In this document: piece after piece, positions 33,183-43,328 of the stretch | Position numbering within the stretch: the stretch's first letter is position 1 | How the letters are laid out: every line of letters starts with the position of its first letter | Assembly: GCF_900324475.1 (NCBI RefSeq) | Contig: NZ_LT992502.1 | Coordinates: forward strand, 1,550,001-1,614,000 | Source: Enterobacter bugandensis | GTDB lineage: Bacteria; Pseudomonadota; Gammaproteobacteria; Enterobacterales; Enterobacteriaceae | DNA length: 64,000 nt | Direction: 5' to 3' | The notes under the pieces: generated by a model | Database searches by the model: none | What the model was told of the DNA's origin: nothing | Seen by the model: the letters and a program-made list of their open reading frames with translations, nothing else | Made by a program: the position numbers and the translations under genes

Positions 33183-34135
33183 CGTTCGGTCGCCTGTTTC
33201 ACCTGCTGAATCAGGCTATCCAGCAGCGCGTAGCGGCGACGGTATTCGGCGCGTTTTTTGCTCGCGATCTCTTCTACGGGTTTACGCGGCATGGCAAGCG
33301 GCAGCATAAAGTGGCCGCTCTCCTGTTTTTCCCCACCGAGGGAACTCCAGAAGCCGTCGTAATCGGCCAGCAGTTTTCCCTCTTTTTTCTTGCGGTAGCG
33401 CCAGCTGCGATAAATATGGGTGGCATTACTGACGGCAACAATCTGCGCGACCGGGAATGCGGCGCCGAACGTCATGGCGGCTTCAACCAGCAGGCGTTTC
33501 GGGAACAGACCGTGGCAGGCCTTCGTCGCTTTCTGGATCAGCTCATGGGGAACATGCGCTTTCGCGCCCTGCAAACCGCCGATGAACAGCGTCGATTTTC
33601 CTTCAAACTGGCAGAGCGTAAAGGTTAGCTCCGCCAGCACCGTATTCTGAACGTCGCAGAAGGTGAGGGTGGCCTCTCCCTCTTTATCCAGGAACGCATC
33701 GGCACACAGGCGGACGGTAAATTGCTGTTCATCTTTCCCGGTTAAGGTCAGCAGTGTAGTCCCCTGCGTCGAAAGATAGCCCTTCAGGAGCGTGGCCGGG
33801 AGCTGGCGGCTCATGGCCTGATAATGCCAGTTCAGGGATTCCAGCGCGTGCTGGCGATCCATCTTCACCGTCAGCCAGGGACGATGAAGCCGACACGGCA
33901 GACCGGGCTGCACCTGCAGCATCTGCATCAAACGCGGCTGCTTAGCGAGGTTTGTTAACAGGCGAGAGGTGCTCACGGGCGTCGCCAGAGAACGCAGCAT
34001 GAACTTACGGCGATAGGCGGGGTTCTGCCATGCAAGGCCGGGCGCGATCTTGCCGAACGCCAGATTTTTGAAGAGCTGCCAGCCGGATGTCGGCTGCGTC
34101 AGGTTTGGAAGAGGTGTATCGACGATAGAAGACAT
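33179..34135 (-). CDS. ybjX: VirK/YbjX family protein (DUF535)
   Basis: 318 residues covering the whole DUF535 domain (PGLAWQNPAYRRKFMLRSLATP ... HIYRSWRYRKKKEGKLLADYDGFW). Relatives such as Shigella VirK and Salmonella SomA/VirK are linked to envelope changes and resistance to antimicrobial peptides and are PhoP-regulated in Salmonella. The biochemical role is unknown. Divergent from macA. Confidence 0.92.
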   Translation of the reverse strand: MSSIVDTPLPNLTQPTSGWQLFKNLAFGKIAPGLAWQNPAYRRKFMLRSLATPVSTSRLLTNLAKQPRLMQMLQVQPGLPCRLHRPWLTVKMDRQHALESLNWHYQAMSRQLPATLLKGYLSTQGTTLLTLTGKDEQQFTVRLCADAFLDKEGEATLTFCDVQNTVLAELTFTLCQFEGKSTLFIGGLQGAKAHVPHELIQKATKACHGLFPKRLLVEAAMTFGAAFPVAQIVAVSNATHIYRSWRYRKKKEGKLLADYDGFWSSLGGEKQESGHFMLPLAMPRKPVEEIASKKRAEYRRRYALLDSLIQQVKQATER

Positions 34136-34294
34136 GATAAATCCTGAGTCTTTTGGAATACCGCTATTTCAGCAGGGGAAATATCAACGTCTTGTAAACA
34201 AATTAGGGTGATTTCGGAGAACAGGGGTTTCGTTAAGGAGTCGTTTAGATAGAATCAACGTTTATTATTGCCAGAACATTTATTTGGAATATTT

Positions 34295-35410
34295 ATGAAC
34301 CTCAAGGGAAAACGCAGAACGCTGTTTCTGCTGCTGGCGCTGGTGATTGTAGCCGGTGGATTCTGGTTATGGCAGGTGCTTAACGCGCCTGTGCCGCAGT
34401 ACCAGACGCTGATCGTTCGTCCGGGTGAACTGCAGCAAAATGTCCTTGCGACGGGCAAACTTGATGCGCTGCGCAAAGTTGACGTCGGCGCTCAGGTCAG
34501 CGGCCAGCTGAAAACGCTGTCGGTAGAGATTGGCGACAAGGTGAAAAAAGGCCAGCTGCTTGGCGTTATCGATCCCGAGCAGGCTGAGAACCAGATCCGC
34601 GAAGTGGAAGCGACGCTGATGGAACTGCGCGCGCAGCGTGCGCAGGCGCAGGCAGAGCGTAACCTGGCGCAGGTGACGCTGACGCGCCAGCAGGCGCTGG
34701 CGAAAACCCAGGCTATCTCGAAACAGGATTTAGACACCGCCGCGACTGAACTGGCGGTGAAACAGGCGCAGATTGGCACGATCGACGCGCAAATCAAGCG
34801 TAACCAGGCCTCGCTGGATACGGCGAAAACCAATCTTGATTACACAAAAATCGTCGCGCCGATGGCCGGGGAAGTGACGCAAATTACCACGCTGCAGGGC
34901 CAGACGGTGATTGCCGCCCAGCAGGCGCCAAACATTCTGACGCTGGCGGACATGAGCACCATGCTGGTGAAGGCCCAGGTCTCCGAGGCGGACGTGATCC
35001 ATCTTAAGCCGGGGCAGAATGCCTGGTTTACCGTACTCGGCGATCCGCAGACCCGCTACGAAGGCGTGCTGAAAGACATTCTGCCGACGCCGGAAAAGGT
35101 TAACGACGCCATTTTCTACTATGCGCGTTTTGAAGTGCCAAACCCGAAGGGCGTGCTGCGCCTGGACATGACCGCGCAGGTGCACATCCAACTGACCGGC
35201 GTGAAGAACGTGCTGACCGTTCCGCTCTCCGCGCTGGGTGAATCCGCCGGGGACAATCGCTACAAGGTGAAAGTGCTGCGCAACGGTGAAACGCGCGAGC
35301 GCGAGGTGGTGATTGGCGCGCGCAACGACACCGACGTGGTGGTGGAGAAAGGGCTGGAAGAGGGCGAGGAGGTTGTTGTCAGCGAAAGCCTGCCCGGAGC
35401 CGCTAAATGA
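34295..35410 (+). CDS. macA: Macrolide/peptide efflux adaptor MacA
   Basis: 371 residues from ATG 34295 (GGAA upstream), the same length as E. coli MacA; the frame also opens at TTG 34268, which is unlikely. N-terminal membrane anchor ([18 protein letters not shown]), two lipoyl half-motifs around a long alpha-helical hairpin (about 95-170), beta-barrel and membrane-proximal domains. The periplasmic adaptor joins MacB to TolC. Its stop overlaps the macB start. Confidence 0.96.
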   Translation: MNLKGKRRTLFLLLALVIVAGGFWLWQVLNAPVPQYQTLIVRPGELQQNVLATGKLDALRKVDVGAQVSGQLKTLSVEIGDKVKKGQLLGVIDPEQAENQIREVEATLMELRAQRAQAQAERNLAQVTLTRQQALAKTQAISKQDLDTAATELAVKQAQIGTIDAQIKRNQASLDTAKTNLDYTKIVAPMAGEVTQITTLQGQTVIAAQQAPNILTLADMSTMLVKAQVSEADVIHLKPGQNAWFTVLGDPQTRYEGVLKDILPTPEKVNDAIFYYARFEVPNPKGVLRLDMTAQVHIQLTGVKNVLTVPLSALGESAGDNRYKVKVLRNGETREREVVIGARNDTDVVVEKGLEEGEEVVVSESLPGAAK

Positions 35411-37347
35411 CCGCGCTGCTTGAGCTGAAGGACATTCGTCGCAGCTATCCGTCCGGCGACGGCCCGGTGGAGGTGCTGAAGGGCATCTCCCTGCGCGTCG
35501 AAGCGGGCGAGATGGTGGCGATTGTAGGCGCATCGGGCTCCGGTAAATCGACGCTGATGAACATTCTCGGCTGTCTGGATAAACCCACCAGCGGTACGTA
35601 CCGCGTGGCCGGGACGGACGTCTCGACGCTGGACGGCGACGCGCTGGCGAAGCTGCGCCGGGAACACTTTGGCTTTATCTTCCAGCGTTACCACTTGCTC
35701 TCTCACCTGAGCGCGGCGCAGAACGTGGAGGTTCCCGCGGTGTATGCGGGCGTTGAGCGGAAGAAACGCCTTGAGCGCGCGAAGGCGCTGTTAACGCGTC
35801 TGGGGCTGGCGGAGCGGGTGGAGTACCAGCCGTCGCAGCTGTCCGGCGGCCAGCAGCAGCGCGTGAGTATTGCCCGCGCCCTGATGAACGGCGGGCAGGT
35901 GATCCTCGCGGATGAACCGACCGGGGCGCTCGACAGCCGCTCCGGCGAAGAGGTGATGGCGATCCTGCACCAGCTGCGCGATCAGGGCCACACGGTGATT
36001 ATCGTTACCCACGATCCGCAGGTAGCGGCGCAGGCCGAACGGATTATAGAGATCCACGACGGCGAGCTGGTGAGCAACCCGCCGCCGCGTGAGTCCCGCG
36101 CGGCGGCACCGAAGGAAGCGCTGCCTGCGTCGACCGGCTGGGCGCAGTTCTCCAGCGGCTTTCGTGAAGCGCTGACCATGGCCTGGCTGGCGATGGCGGC
36201 CAACAAAATGCGCACCCTGCTGACCATGCTCGGCATCATTATCGGTATTGCCTCGGTGGTGTCGATTGTGGTGGTGGGCGACGCGGCCAAGCAACTGGTG
36301 CTGGCGGATATCCGCGCCATCGGGACCAACACCATTGACGTTTATCCCGGCAAAGACTTCGGCGACGACGAGCCGCAGTATCAGCAGGCGCTCAAGTATG
36401 ACGATCTGGCGGCGATTCAGAAGCAACCGTGGGTGAACTCCGCCACGCCTGCGGTCTCGCAAAACCTGCGTCTGCGCTACGGCAACATCGACGTGGCGGC
36501 CAGCGCCAACGGCGTGAGCGGCGACTACTTCAACGTCTACGGCATGACCTTCAGCGAAGGCGCCACCTTCAACGCCGAACAGCTGGCGGGGAGGGCGCAG
36601 GTGGTGGTGCTGGACGCCAACTCGCGCAGGCAGCTTTTCCCCAATAAAGCGAACGTGGTGGGCGAAGTGATCCTCGTCGGCAACATGCCTGCCACGGTCA
36701 TTGGCGTGGCGGAAGAGAAGCAGTCGATGTTCGGCAGCAGCAAGATCCTACGCGTCTGGCTGCCGTATACCACCATCTCCGGGCGGATTATGGGCCAGTC
36801 GTGGCTTAACTCCATCACCGTGCGCGTGAAGGAGGGCTACGACAGCGCGCTGGCGGAACAGCAGCTGGAACGGCTGTTAACGTTGCGCCATGGGAAGAAG
36901 GATTTCTTCACCTGGAATATGGACGGCCTCTTGAAAACGGCGGAAAAGACCACACGTACTCTTCAGTTGTTCCTGACGCTGGTGGCGGTGATCTCGCTGG
37001 TTGTTGGCGGTATCGGGGTGATGAATATCATGCTGGTGTCGGTAACTGAACGCACCCGGGAGATTGGCATCCGCATGGCGGTCGGGGCCAGGGCCAGCGA
37101 CGTGCTTCAGCAGTTTTTAATTGAAGCGGTGCTGGTATGCCTGGTGGGCGGCGCGATGGGCATTGCGCTCTCGATGATGATTGCCTTTGCGCTCCAGCTT
37201 TTTTTACCCGGCTGGGAGATTGGCTTCTCGCCGATGGCGATACTCACCGCGTTTTTGTGTTCCACCTTTACCGGGATTTTGTTTGGCTGGCTGCCTGCGC
37301 GCAACGCGGCGCGGTTGGATCCGGTGGACGCGCTGGCTCGGGAATAA
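35407..37347 (+). CDS. macB: Macrolide/enterotoxin ABC exporter MacB
   Basis: 646 residues. An N-terminal nucleotide-binding domain has Walker [10 protein letters not shown] (from about 41), signature LSGGQQQR (from about 145) and Walker [13 protein letters not shown]. The first membrane helix (about 270-295) is followed by a large periplasmic domain and three C-terminal helices with FtsX motifs ([29 protein letters not shown]). Dimeric mechanotransmission pump that works with MacA and TolC on macrolides, enterotoxin and other substrates. Confidence 0.97.
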   Translation: MTALLELKDIRRSYPSGDGPVEVLKGISLRVEAGEMVAIVGASGSGKSTLMNILGCLDKPTSGTYRVAGTDVSTLDGDALAKLRREHFGFIFQRYHLLSHLSAAQNVEVPAVYAGVERKKRLERAKALLTRLGLAERVEYQPSQLSGGQQQRVSIARALMNGGQVILADEPTGALDSRSGEEVMAILHQLRDQGHTVIIVTHDPQVAAQAERIIEIHDGELVSNPPPRESRAAAPKEALPASTGWAQFSSGFREALTMAWLAMAANKMRTLLTMLGIIIGIASVVSIVVVGDAAKQLVLADIRAIGTNTIDVYPGKDFGDDEPQYQQALKYDDLAAIQKQPWVNSATPAVSQNLRLRYGNIDVAASANGVSGDYFNVYGMTFSEGATFNAEQLAGRAQVVVLDANSRRQLFPNKANVVGEVILVGNMPATVIGVAEEKQSMFGSSKILRVWLPYTTISGRIMGQSWLNSITVRVKEGYDSALAEQQLERLLTLRHGKKDFFTWNMDGLLKTAEKTTRTLQLFLTLVAVISLVVGGIGVMNIMLVSVTERTREIGIRMAVGARASDVLQQFLIEAVLVCLVGGAMGIALSMMIAFALQLFLPGWEIGFSPMAILTAFLCSTFTGILFGWLPARNAARLDPVDALARE

Positions 37348-37357
37348 CCCGAAAATA

Positions 37358-37386
37358 AAAATGCCAGCCGATCGGGCTGGCATTTT
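37358..37386. terminator. Bidirectional terminator between macB and cspD
   Basis: AAAATGCCAGCC (37358-37369), GATCG loop, GGCTGGCATTTT (37375-37386). A-tract and T-tract on either side suit both convergent genes. Confidence 0.9.
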
Positions 37387-37417
37387 GACTGCGTGATGTA
37401 CACAATAAAACAGAGAG

Positions 37418-37639
37418 CTATGCAACCGTTTCTGCTTCAACGGGTACGATTAGGCTTGCATGATTGCCTTTTGGTCCCTGGTGTACATCGAACCGGACGG
37501 ACTGCCCGGCTTTGAGCGTCCTGTAACCATCCATCTGAATGGTGGAATAGTGAGCGAAGATATCTTCGCCGCCGCCTTCGGGGCAGATGAAGCCAAACCC
37601 CTTGGCGTTGTTGAACCACTTAACAGTACCCATTTCCAT
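37418..37639 (-). CDS. cspD: Cold-shock-like protein CspD
   Basis: 73 residues forming one cold-shock domain, with RNP1 KGFGFI and RNP2-type DIFAHYS. CspD binds single-stranded DNA, inhibits replication and is induced in stationary phase rather than by cold. Divergent from clpS as in E. coli. Confidence 0.96.
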   Translation of the reverse strand: MEMGTVKWFNNAKGFGFICPEGGGEDIFAHYSTIQMDGYRTLKAGQSVRFDVHQGPKGNHASLIVPVEAETVA

Positions 37640-37906
37640 GCTTCGACATCCTTCGTAAATCTTATAAATTAAGATGGAATGAACCGGTGGTGGAGTGGGG
37701 GCTGTTCAAAACCTCGCCATCTCACGCTTGTACAATTTAGATAAACGAAAGACGTCGTCAAGCGTTTGGCGCTGGAGTTGGGACAATAATCAACCAAAGT
37801 TTGAAGCAGTTAACGCTATTGCAACAGTTTGTGACAGACATCGCGGATGACAGTAATAGATGATTGTTATCTAACATCTGAGGTAGATTCAAAGTGGTTA
37901 TGCAAA
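37640..37906. other. Divergent cspD/clpS intergenic region
   Basis: 267 bp with the promoters of both genes. No clear additional element was found; short reading frames here are not gene-like. Confidence 0.4.
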
Positions 37907-38227
37907 ATGGGTAAGACCAACGACTGGCTGGATTTTGACCAGCTGGCGGAAGATAAAGTGCGCGACGCGCTAAAACCGCCATCTATGTATAAAGTTATGT
38001 TAATGAACGATGATTACACGCCGATGGAATTTGTTATTGACGTGCTACAAAAGTTCTTTTCTTATGATGTAGAACGTGCAACGCAACTGATGCTTACCGT
38101 TCATTATCGTGGCAAAGCTATCTGCGGCATTTTTACCGCCGAAGTGGCGGAAACCAAAGTGGCGATGGTGAACGACTATGCGAGGGAGAACGAGCATCCG
38201 TTGCTGTGTACGCTGGAAAAGGCCTGA
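37907..38227 (+). CDS. clpS: ClpS adaptor for ClpAP
   Basis: 106 residues from ATG 37907, matching E. coli ClpS; the frame extends 20 codons upstream but without homology. A flexible N-terminal tail precedes the core with [20 protein letters not shown], whose Asp/Asn/Met residues build the N-degron pocket. It delivers N-end-rule substrates to ClpA. 27 bases before clpA. Confidence 0.96.
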   Translation: MGKTNDWLDFDQLAEDKVRDALKPPSMYKVMLMNDDYTPMEFVIDVLQKFFSYDVERATQLMLTVHYRGKAICGIFTAEVAETKVAMVNDYARENEHPLLCTLEKA

Positions 38228-38254
38228 TAAGGCATAAAATTGGGGGAGGTGCCT

Positions 38255-40534
38255 ATGCTCAATCAAGAACTGGAACTCAGTTTAAACATGGCTTTCGCCA
38301 GAGCGCGTGAGCACCGACATGAGTTTATGACCGTCGAGCATTTACTGCTCGCACTGCTTAGCAACCCATCTGCCCGCGAAGCGCTGGAAGCCTGCTCCGT
38401 GGATCTGGTGGCGCTACGTCAGGAACTCGAAGCCTTCATCGAACAAACCACACCGGTGCTGCCAGCCAGTGAAGAGGAGCGCGACACGCAGCCGACGCTC
38501 AGCTTCCAGCGCGTGCTGCAGCGCGCGGTATTCCACGTCCAGTCTTCCGGACGTAGCGAAGTGACTGGCGCAAACGTCTTAGTCGCCATCTTCAGCGAGC
38601 AGGAGTCACAGGCTGCCTATCTGCTGCGCAAACACGAAGTCAGCCGCCTCGACGTGGTTAACTTTATTTCTCACGGAACGCGCAAAGACGAGCCTAACCA
38701 GGCATCGGATTCCAGCAATCAGGTCAATAACAATGAAGAGCAAGCAGGCGGGGAGGATCGTATGGAAAACTTCACCACCAACCTTAATCAGCTTGCTCGC
38801 GTTGGCGGCATCGACCCGCTGATTGGCCGCGATAAAGAGCTGGAGCGCGCGATTCAGGTGCTGTGCCGTCGCCGCAAGAACAACCCGCTACTGGTGGGCG
38901 AGTCAGGCGTGGGTAAAACGGCGATTGCCGAAGGTCTTGCCTGGCGCATTGTGCAGGGCGACGTGCCGGAAGTGATTGCCGACTGCACCATCTACTCGCT
39001 GGATATTGGCTCGCTGCTGGCGGGCACTAAATACCGCGGTGATTTTGAAAAACGCTTCAAGGCGCTGTTGAAACAGCTGGAGCAGGACACCAACAGCATC
39101 CTGTTTATCGATGAGATCCACACCATCATCGGCGCAGGTGCGGCCTCCGGTGGCCAGGTGGATGCGGCAAACCTGATCAAACCGCTGCTTTCAAGCGGCA
39201 AGATCCGCGTGATGGGCTCCACGACGTACCAGGAGTTCAGCAACATTTTTGAGAAAGATCGCGCGCTGGCGCGTCGTTTCCAGAAAATCGACGTCACCGA
39301 GCCGTCGGTTGACGAAACGGTGCAGATCATCAACGGCCTGAAAACCAAGTACGAAGCGCACCACGACGTGCGTTACACCGCGAAAGCGGTGCGTGCGGCG
39401 GTGGAGCTGGCGGTGAAATACATCAACGACCGTCACCTGCCGGATAAGGCGATTGACGTGATTGATGAGGCCGGGGCGCGTGCGCGCCTGATGCCGGCCA
39501 GCAAGCGTAAGAAAACCGTGAACGTGGCGGATATCGAGTCCGTGGTCGCCCGCATCGCGCGTATCCCTGAGAAAAGCGTCTCTCAGAGCGACCGCGATAC
39601 GCTGCGCACCCTCGGCAATCGCCTGAAAATGCTGGTCTTTGGTCAGGATAAAGCCATTGAGGCCTTAACCGAAGCGATCAAGATGGCCCGTGCCGGCCTG
39701 GGGCATGACCACAAGCCCGTTGGTTCCTTCCTGTTTGCCGGCCCGACCGGCGTGGGGAAAACCGAGGTGACGGTTCAGCTTTCCAAAGCGCTGGGCATCG
39801 AGCTGCTGCGCTTTGATATGTCCGAGTATATGGAGCGTCACACCGTCAGCCGTTTGATTGGTGCGCCTCCGGGCTACGTGGGCTTTGACCAGGGCGGCCT
39901 GCTTACCGACGCGGTGATCAAGCATCCGCACGCGGTCCTGCTGCTCGATGAAATCGAGAAAGCGCACCCGGACGTGTTCAACATCCTGTTGCAGGTGATG
40001 GACAACGGGACGCTGACCGATAACAACGGGCGCAAGGCGGACTTCCGCAACGTGGTGCTGGTGATGACCACTAACGCCGGGGTACGTGAAACCGAGCGCA
40101 AATCCATCGGCCTGATCCACCAGGATAACAGCACCGATGCGATGGAGGAGATCAAGAAGATCTTCACGCCGGAGTTCCGTAACCGTCTGGACAACATTAT
40201 CTGGTTCGATCACCTGTCTACCGAGGTGATCCATCAGGTCGTAGACAAGTTCATCGTCGAGCTGCAGGTTCAGCTGGATCAGAAAGGCGTCTCGCTGGAA
40301 GTGAGCCAGGAGGCCCGCAACTGGCTGGCCGAGAAAGGCTACGACCGCGCGATGGGGGCCCGTCCGATGGCGCGCGTGATTCAGGACAACCTGAAGAAAC
40401 CGCTGGCGAACGAGCTTCTGTTTGGCTCGCTGGTGGACGGCGGTCAGGTGACCGTGGCGCTGGATCAGGCGAAGAACGAGCTGACGTACGATTTCCAGAG
40501 TGCGGCGAAGCACAAGCCGGAAGCGGCTCACTGA
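38255..40534 (+). CDS. clpA: ClpA ATPase subunit of the ClpAP protease
   Basis: 759 residues from ATG 38255 behind GGGGGAGG. Clp N-domain (to about 145); AAA+ module 1 with GESGVGKT (from about 214); AAA+ module 2 with GPTGVGKT (from about 496); the IGL loop that docks ClpP near residue 617 ([10 protein letters not shown]). Unfolds proteins and feeds them to ClpP; with ClpS it executes the N-end rule together with the aat product further right. Confidence 0.98.
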   Translation: MLNQELELSLNMAFARAREHRHEFMTVEHLLLALLSNPSAREALEACSVDLVALRQELEAFIEQTTPVLPASEEERDTQPTLSFQRVLQRAVFHVQSSGRSEVTGANVLVAIFSEQESQAAYLLRKHEVSRLDVVNFISHGTRKDEPNQASDSSNQVNNNEEQAGGEDRMENFTTNLNQLARVGGIDPLIGRDKELERAIQVLCRRRKNNPLLVGESGVGKTAIAEGLAWRIVQGDVPEVIADCTIYSLDIGSLLAGTKYRGDFEKRFKALLKQLEQDTNSILFIDEIHTIIGAGAASGGQVDAANLIKPLLSSGKIRVMGSTTYQEFSNIFEKDRALARRFQKIDVTEPSVDETVQIINGLKTKYEAHHDVRYTAKAVRAAVELAVKYINDRHLPDKAIDVIDEAGARARLMPASKRKKTVNVADIESVVARIARIPEKSVSQSDRDTLRTLGNRLKMLVFGQDKAIEALTEAIKMARAGLGHDHKPVGSFLFAGPTGVGKTEVTVQLSKALGIELLRFDMSEYMERHTVSRLIGAPPGYVGFDQGGLLTDAVIKHPHAVLLLDEIEKAHPDVFNILLQVMDNGTLTDNNGRKADFRNVVLVMTTNAGVRETERKSIGLIHQDNSTDAMEEIKKIFTPEFRNRLDNIIWFDHLSTEVIHQVVDKFIVELQVQLDQKGVSLEVSQEARNWLAEKGYDRAMGARPMARVIQDNLKKPLANELLFGSLVDGGQVTVALDQAKNELTYDFQSAAKHKPEAAH

Positions 40535-40551
40535 GTTGAAAGGTAAAAGCA

Positions 40552-40577
40552 AAACGGCAACTTCGGTTGCCGTTTTT
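40552..40577 (+). terminator. Terminator of clpA
   Basis: Ten-base-pair stem AAACGGCAAC/GTTGCCGTTT closed by a TTCG tetraloop and followed by TT, 18 bases after the clpA stop. Confidence 0.92.
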
Positions 40578-40636
40578 GTGTTTGCAAGTAAGAGACGTAT
40601 GGGCATATCAGAAAAAGGACTCTTTGGAGTCCTTTT

Positions 40637-41116
40637 TTATGCTACTGCTCTTTCATTCCATGAGTCTTTGAACATTATGTTCCCATCACAGTAAATCCAT
40701 TCTATTGATTCATAGCGAATTTCAATTTCTTCCATATGCTTACTTGCGACTCCTATTGGAAATAGAATTGGAGAAATTCTTGTAATCTTTACGTTTTCCA
40801 ATTTTATATTAAAGTATTCTACTTCTATTCCTGCTTCATTAATTCTGTACATTTTAATTAAAGCTTTTTTAAATGTTCTACCCTGACATACCGCCCTGAA
40901 TAAATAGGGGGTGAGGCGATCTATCTCTTTTTCAAATGTAATTGGAACATGTAGGCGTGTTCCAGTAAGTTTTCCAGTGTTATAATCTGTTGGAATCCAT
41001 ACAGAATGATTGAACGATTTAAGTTCTGTGGAACCCAATCGTGTAGGCATTAAACATTCACCTGTTATAGGTGAGTTATTTTCATCAGTAAGCCACATAT
41101 GTGCTGGTATAGACAT
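40637..41116 (-). CDS. Orphan Hcp-family type VI secretion protein
   Basis: 159 residues with the Hcp1/T6SS-tube signature: start MSIPAHMWLTDENNSPITGE, the loop HSVWIPTDYNTGKLTGTRLHVPI and FEKEIDRLTPYLFRAV. Hcp rings form the inner tube of type VI secretion systems and carry or bind effectors. No other T6SS structural gene is in the window, so this is an orphan copy working with a system elsewhere, or a remnant. The ATG directly follows the TGA of the upstream membrane gene (TGAATG), behind AAGGAA. Low GC compared with clpA, a sign of transfer. Confidence 0.88.
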   Translation of the reverse strand: MSIPAHMWLTDENNSPITGECLMPTRLGSTELKSFNHSVWIPTDYNTGKLTGTRLHVPITFEKEIDRLTPYLFRAVCQGRTFKKALIKMYRINEAGIEVEYFNIKLENVKITRISPILFPIGVASKHMEEIEIRYESIEWIYCDGNIMFKDSWNERAVA

Positions 41117-41353
41117 TCATTTTTTTCCTTTACAAAAAAGCACTAATGAAAATATAGTCACTACTATAGAGACGATAATTATAAATGAAACCTTGTTATT
41201 ATTTACTAGAGCCGAAACGAAAATGGAGATCATTATAATAAAAAAAATAATCCCCCAACCTATAAGATCATTAATGCAATCATCTTTAATACTGGTAAAT
41301 AAACGCTTAACACAACGCCAAAGAAATTCATTTATCAAATTAAACATTATCAC
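41117..41353 (-). CDS. Small two-helix membrane protein
   Basis: Up to 78 residues; GTG 41353 overlaps the previous stop by 4 bases, and an internal ATG at 41347 is also possible. Two hydrophobic stretches (LIGWGIIFFIIMISIFVSALV and VSFIIIVSIVVTIFSLVLF) suggest an inner-membrane hairpin. No family recognised. Its place between an unknown protein and Hcp makes an immunity or accessory role possible, which is inference only. Very AT-rich. Confidence 0.65.
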   Translation of the reverse strand: MIMFNLINEFLWRCVKRLFTSIKDDCINDLIGWGIIFFIIMISIFVSALVNNNKVSFIIIVSIVVTIFSLVLFCKGKK

Positions 41354-42051
41354 ATCATTCTCTTTAATGCTTGGGTAATTTCCTCATTCGAGGCTAAGCT
41401 AATATTCAGATATCCTGCTTTCAGGATAATCGGTTCGATCAAGAAATACAGCATTTCTAATCCCTCTCTATATAAAGCATTATAAAATAATGGACAAAAA
41501 TATTTTAGATTATTTGCACTTTCAGCAGCACGTTGAACAATGCCATAAATATTTGCGCCTCCCACCACCCATCCGACTCTGCTACCAATTTTTTTCATTA
41601 ATGCATCTTGAACTACTAAACTCATCTTATTCCCGTAGCATATATAAGATGTCACAGTATATATTAAACCATTTTTTGAAATGTATTTTATAGAGTAGTG
41701 TGTTGTAAAGGGTGTTAATTTCTCAAGGATTGATTTTTTTTCTACTTCACTCTTATTTTTTAGAAGTGTTTCAATGTATATTTTTATCATCCGGAATATA
41801 ACATCCCGATGCTTTATCAGTTCATACAGAGAAAACAAAAATCTTTTATCCTCAGATATTAGTTTATTACACACATCTTGATAATTGTCTGTAAGACAAG
41901 AGGTATAATAAAGTAATCGTGTTACGCCATCCTCCAGACCATTTAAATAATCTACGACCCCCTCTTTAACTCCAGCTAACGCTTTATCTAATCGCACAGC
42001 TAGCTCTTTATCGGTTCCAATTTTTCTAATGATTTCTTCGCTATAATACAT
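41350..42051 (-). CDS. Unknown protein, first gene of an Hcp-linked cassette
   Basis: 233 residues with no family I recognise. A good AAGGAA precedes ATG 42051. The first two thirds are charged and helical; the C-terminal third is hydrophobic and glycine-containing (SRVGWVVGGANIYGIVQRAAES; FCPLFYNALYREGLEMLYFLIEPIILKAGYL), which could insert into or contact membranes. Overlaps the small membrane gene by 4 bases, so the three genes form an operon ending in Hcp. Low GC and no match to the E. coli backbone point to acquisition. It could be an Hcp-carried effector or its chaperone; unproven. Confidence 0.6.
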   Translation of the reverse strand: MYYSEEIIRKIGTDKELAVRLDKALAGVKEGVVDYLNGLEDGVTRLLYYTSCLTDNYQDVCNKLISEDKRFLFSLYELIKHRDVIFRMIKIYIETLLKNKSEVEKKSILEKLTPFTTHYSIKYISKNGLIYTVTSYICYGNKMSLVVQDALMKKIGSRVGWVVGGANIYGIVQRAAESANNLKYFCPLFYNALYREGLEMLYFLIEPIILKAGYLNISLASNEEITQALKRMM

Positions 42052-42714
42052 AATATATTCCTTTAGTTTAATGCGTTTATCTTCTTATACGAAAAGATTT
42101 GATCAAGTGATCATGCTCTCACTTTTGTTAAATAGGGAAAAAATTACTCTTTATCATCTTGATGGATGAATGGGTTTAGATAATTAATGTGGTGAATATA
42201 AAACTGGATTATCAGTTGTTTATTATTTTGATTGGCTTATTTTCCGATTTCAAAGTGCGTCCGAAGAAGTAATCACGCATTCCAACCCGTCCTGCACCTC
42301 TCTCACTTAAATTACATTATTATTTGTTCTTTTTGGACGTCCTTTGTTGTAGGAGAGGGGGGAGAGCATGTGGCTGCAGAGGAATTTTGCGAGGCACTTT
42401 CCAGTTTCTTTCGAAGTCAGTTGCTGGATAAATCCACAGTAATAAAATAGCGGCGCACCTGCAAAATCAGGTGCCGGGATTGGCGTCCTGATTACACACG
42501 AGAAATGATGTTGATACGTCAACTATCATCAGGTTCGTTCACACTTTTGAAAGCTAGCGATATAATCCGCAGACTCAATTATGGTGGGCTGAACCGGGGC
42601 TTCTTTTGAAGCGCCGATTTTCCCGTGTGGGTCGGTACGCCAAACCGGTTCAGTCTGCCACCTGAGTTGGCGTTCGGGTGGAGATAACACCATTTCACAC
42701 GGAGTCATGAACAA
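42052..42714. other. Gene-poor stretch with P4-phage-like leader sequence
   Basis: 663 bp. The left part (to about 42,230) is very AT-rich and should hold the promoter of the Hcp cassette. The right part (about 42,450-42,710) resembles the leader that precedes small early genes in P4-like satellite prophages and contains the inverted repeat listed separately. A short frame ending at 42450 has no convincing start and looks like a gene fragment at most. No tRNA gene is present. Confidence 0.45.
42583..42662 (+). repeat. Inverted repeat in the P4-like leader
   Basis: CTGAACCGG (about 42589-42597) pairs with CCGGTTCAG (42645-42653), and GGTGG (42583-42587) with CCACC (42658-42662), enclosing a loop of about 47 nt. 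Similar hairpins lie upstream of small early genes in P4-like prophages; here it precedes the gene at 42715 by 53 bases. Confidence 0.6.
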
Positions 42715-43152
42715 ATGGAACATAACAATTTTTCTCAGTTTTACAGCGAACTCTCCCTAAACCCCGATCTCCCCACCCTGGCTGAGCGCTGCGAACTGCT
42801 CACTGAAATCCTGCTCGACTGCAAATCACTCCCGCAAACGCAGCCCGTATGCCGTTGCCTCGGGGCATATCTGGAAGAGGTTAAAACCGGCCTCACGGAA
42901 TCCATGCGTGATTTTCAGATAGTGGAATTTGAGGACGAGGCGGAACAACCGCGACAAAAAGAGTGGCTGCTGGAAGATACCGAAACGAAATGTGACTACT
43001 GCCGGGCGTTGAATCATGTGCTGCTGGTGTCGCATTTTGACCGCGACATGCTGCCGCATCTTACAGGACTGCTCCATGACATCACGCATTCTATGGCCGC
43101 AGATGTCGTTGCGCCTCAACGTGCAGAAACGGTAGTTCACATTATTTCCTGA
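42715..43152 (+). CDS. P4-like prophage protein of unknown function
   Basis: 145 residues starting MEHNNFSQFYSELSLNPDLP, with GGAG 10 bases before the ATG. The style (NFxQFYxELxxNPxLPxLAERCELL near the start, acidic middle, C-terminal LTGLLHDITHSM) resembles small early-operon proteins of P4-type satellite phages. No catalytic motif is visible. No integrase, alpha replicase or other phage gene accompanies it, so it appears to be the sole coding remnant of an element. It ends about 50 bases before the array 2 leader. Confidence 0.6.
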   Translation: MEHNNFSQFYSELSLNPDLPTLAERCELLTEILLDCKSLPQTQPVCRCLGAYLEEVKTGLTESMRDFQIVEFEDEAEQPRQKEWLLEDTETKCDYCRALNHVLLVSHFDRDMLPHLTGLLHDITHSMAADVVAPQRAETVVHIIS

Positions 43153-43198
43153 ATGTAGTTTGTGACGTCCGGGGTAGGCTCCTGAGGCCACTGGCTAG

Positions 43199-43328
43199 AC
43201 CCTTTTTTTTGATGATAATGTAAAGTATTGATTTATATGATGCGAATTTACGTACCAGAAAAAAGGGTTTTATGCGGGAAAGTTGATTATTTTCTTTTCT
43301 AACAATAAGATGGCGGGGTTTCCTTTCA
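43199..43328 (+). promoter_or_regulatory. Leader of CRISPR array 2
   Basis: Boxes ACCCTTTTTT (43199-43208), a perfect IHF-consensus match (43221-43233) and the inverted AAAAAAGGGT (43259-43268); the first repeat follows 61 bases later. Same order and phase as the array 1 leader although the bases between the boxes differ. Confidence 0.8.

Noticed and set aside
34268..34294. Upstream TTG start for macA
   Set aside because: ATG 34295 has a ribosome site and gives the exact length of E. coli MacA.
40637..41116. Possible confusion of this Hcp with the hybrid-cluster protein at 27.7 kb
   Set aside because: The sequences are unrelated: this one has the T6SS tube signature and no cysteine clusters.
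42232..42450. 72-codon frame in the P4-like leader region
   Set aside because: Only a TTG start without ribosome site; the second half could be a gene fragment but cannot be supported as a gene.
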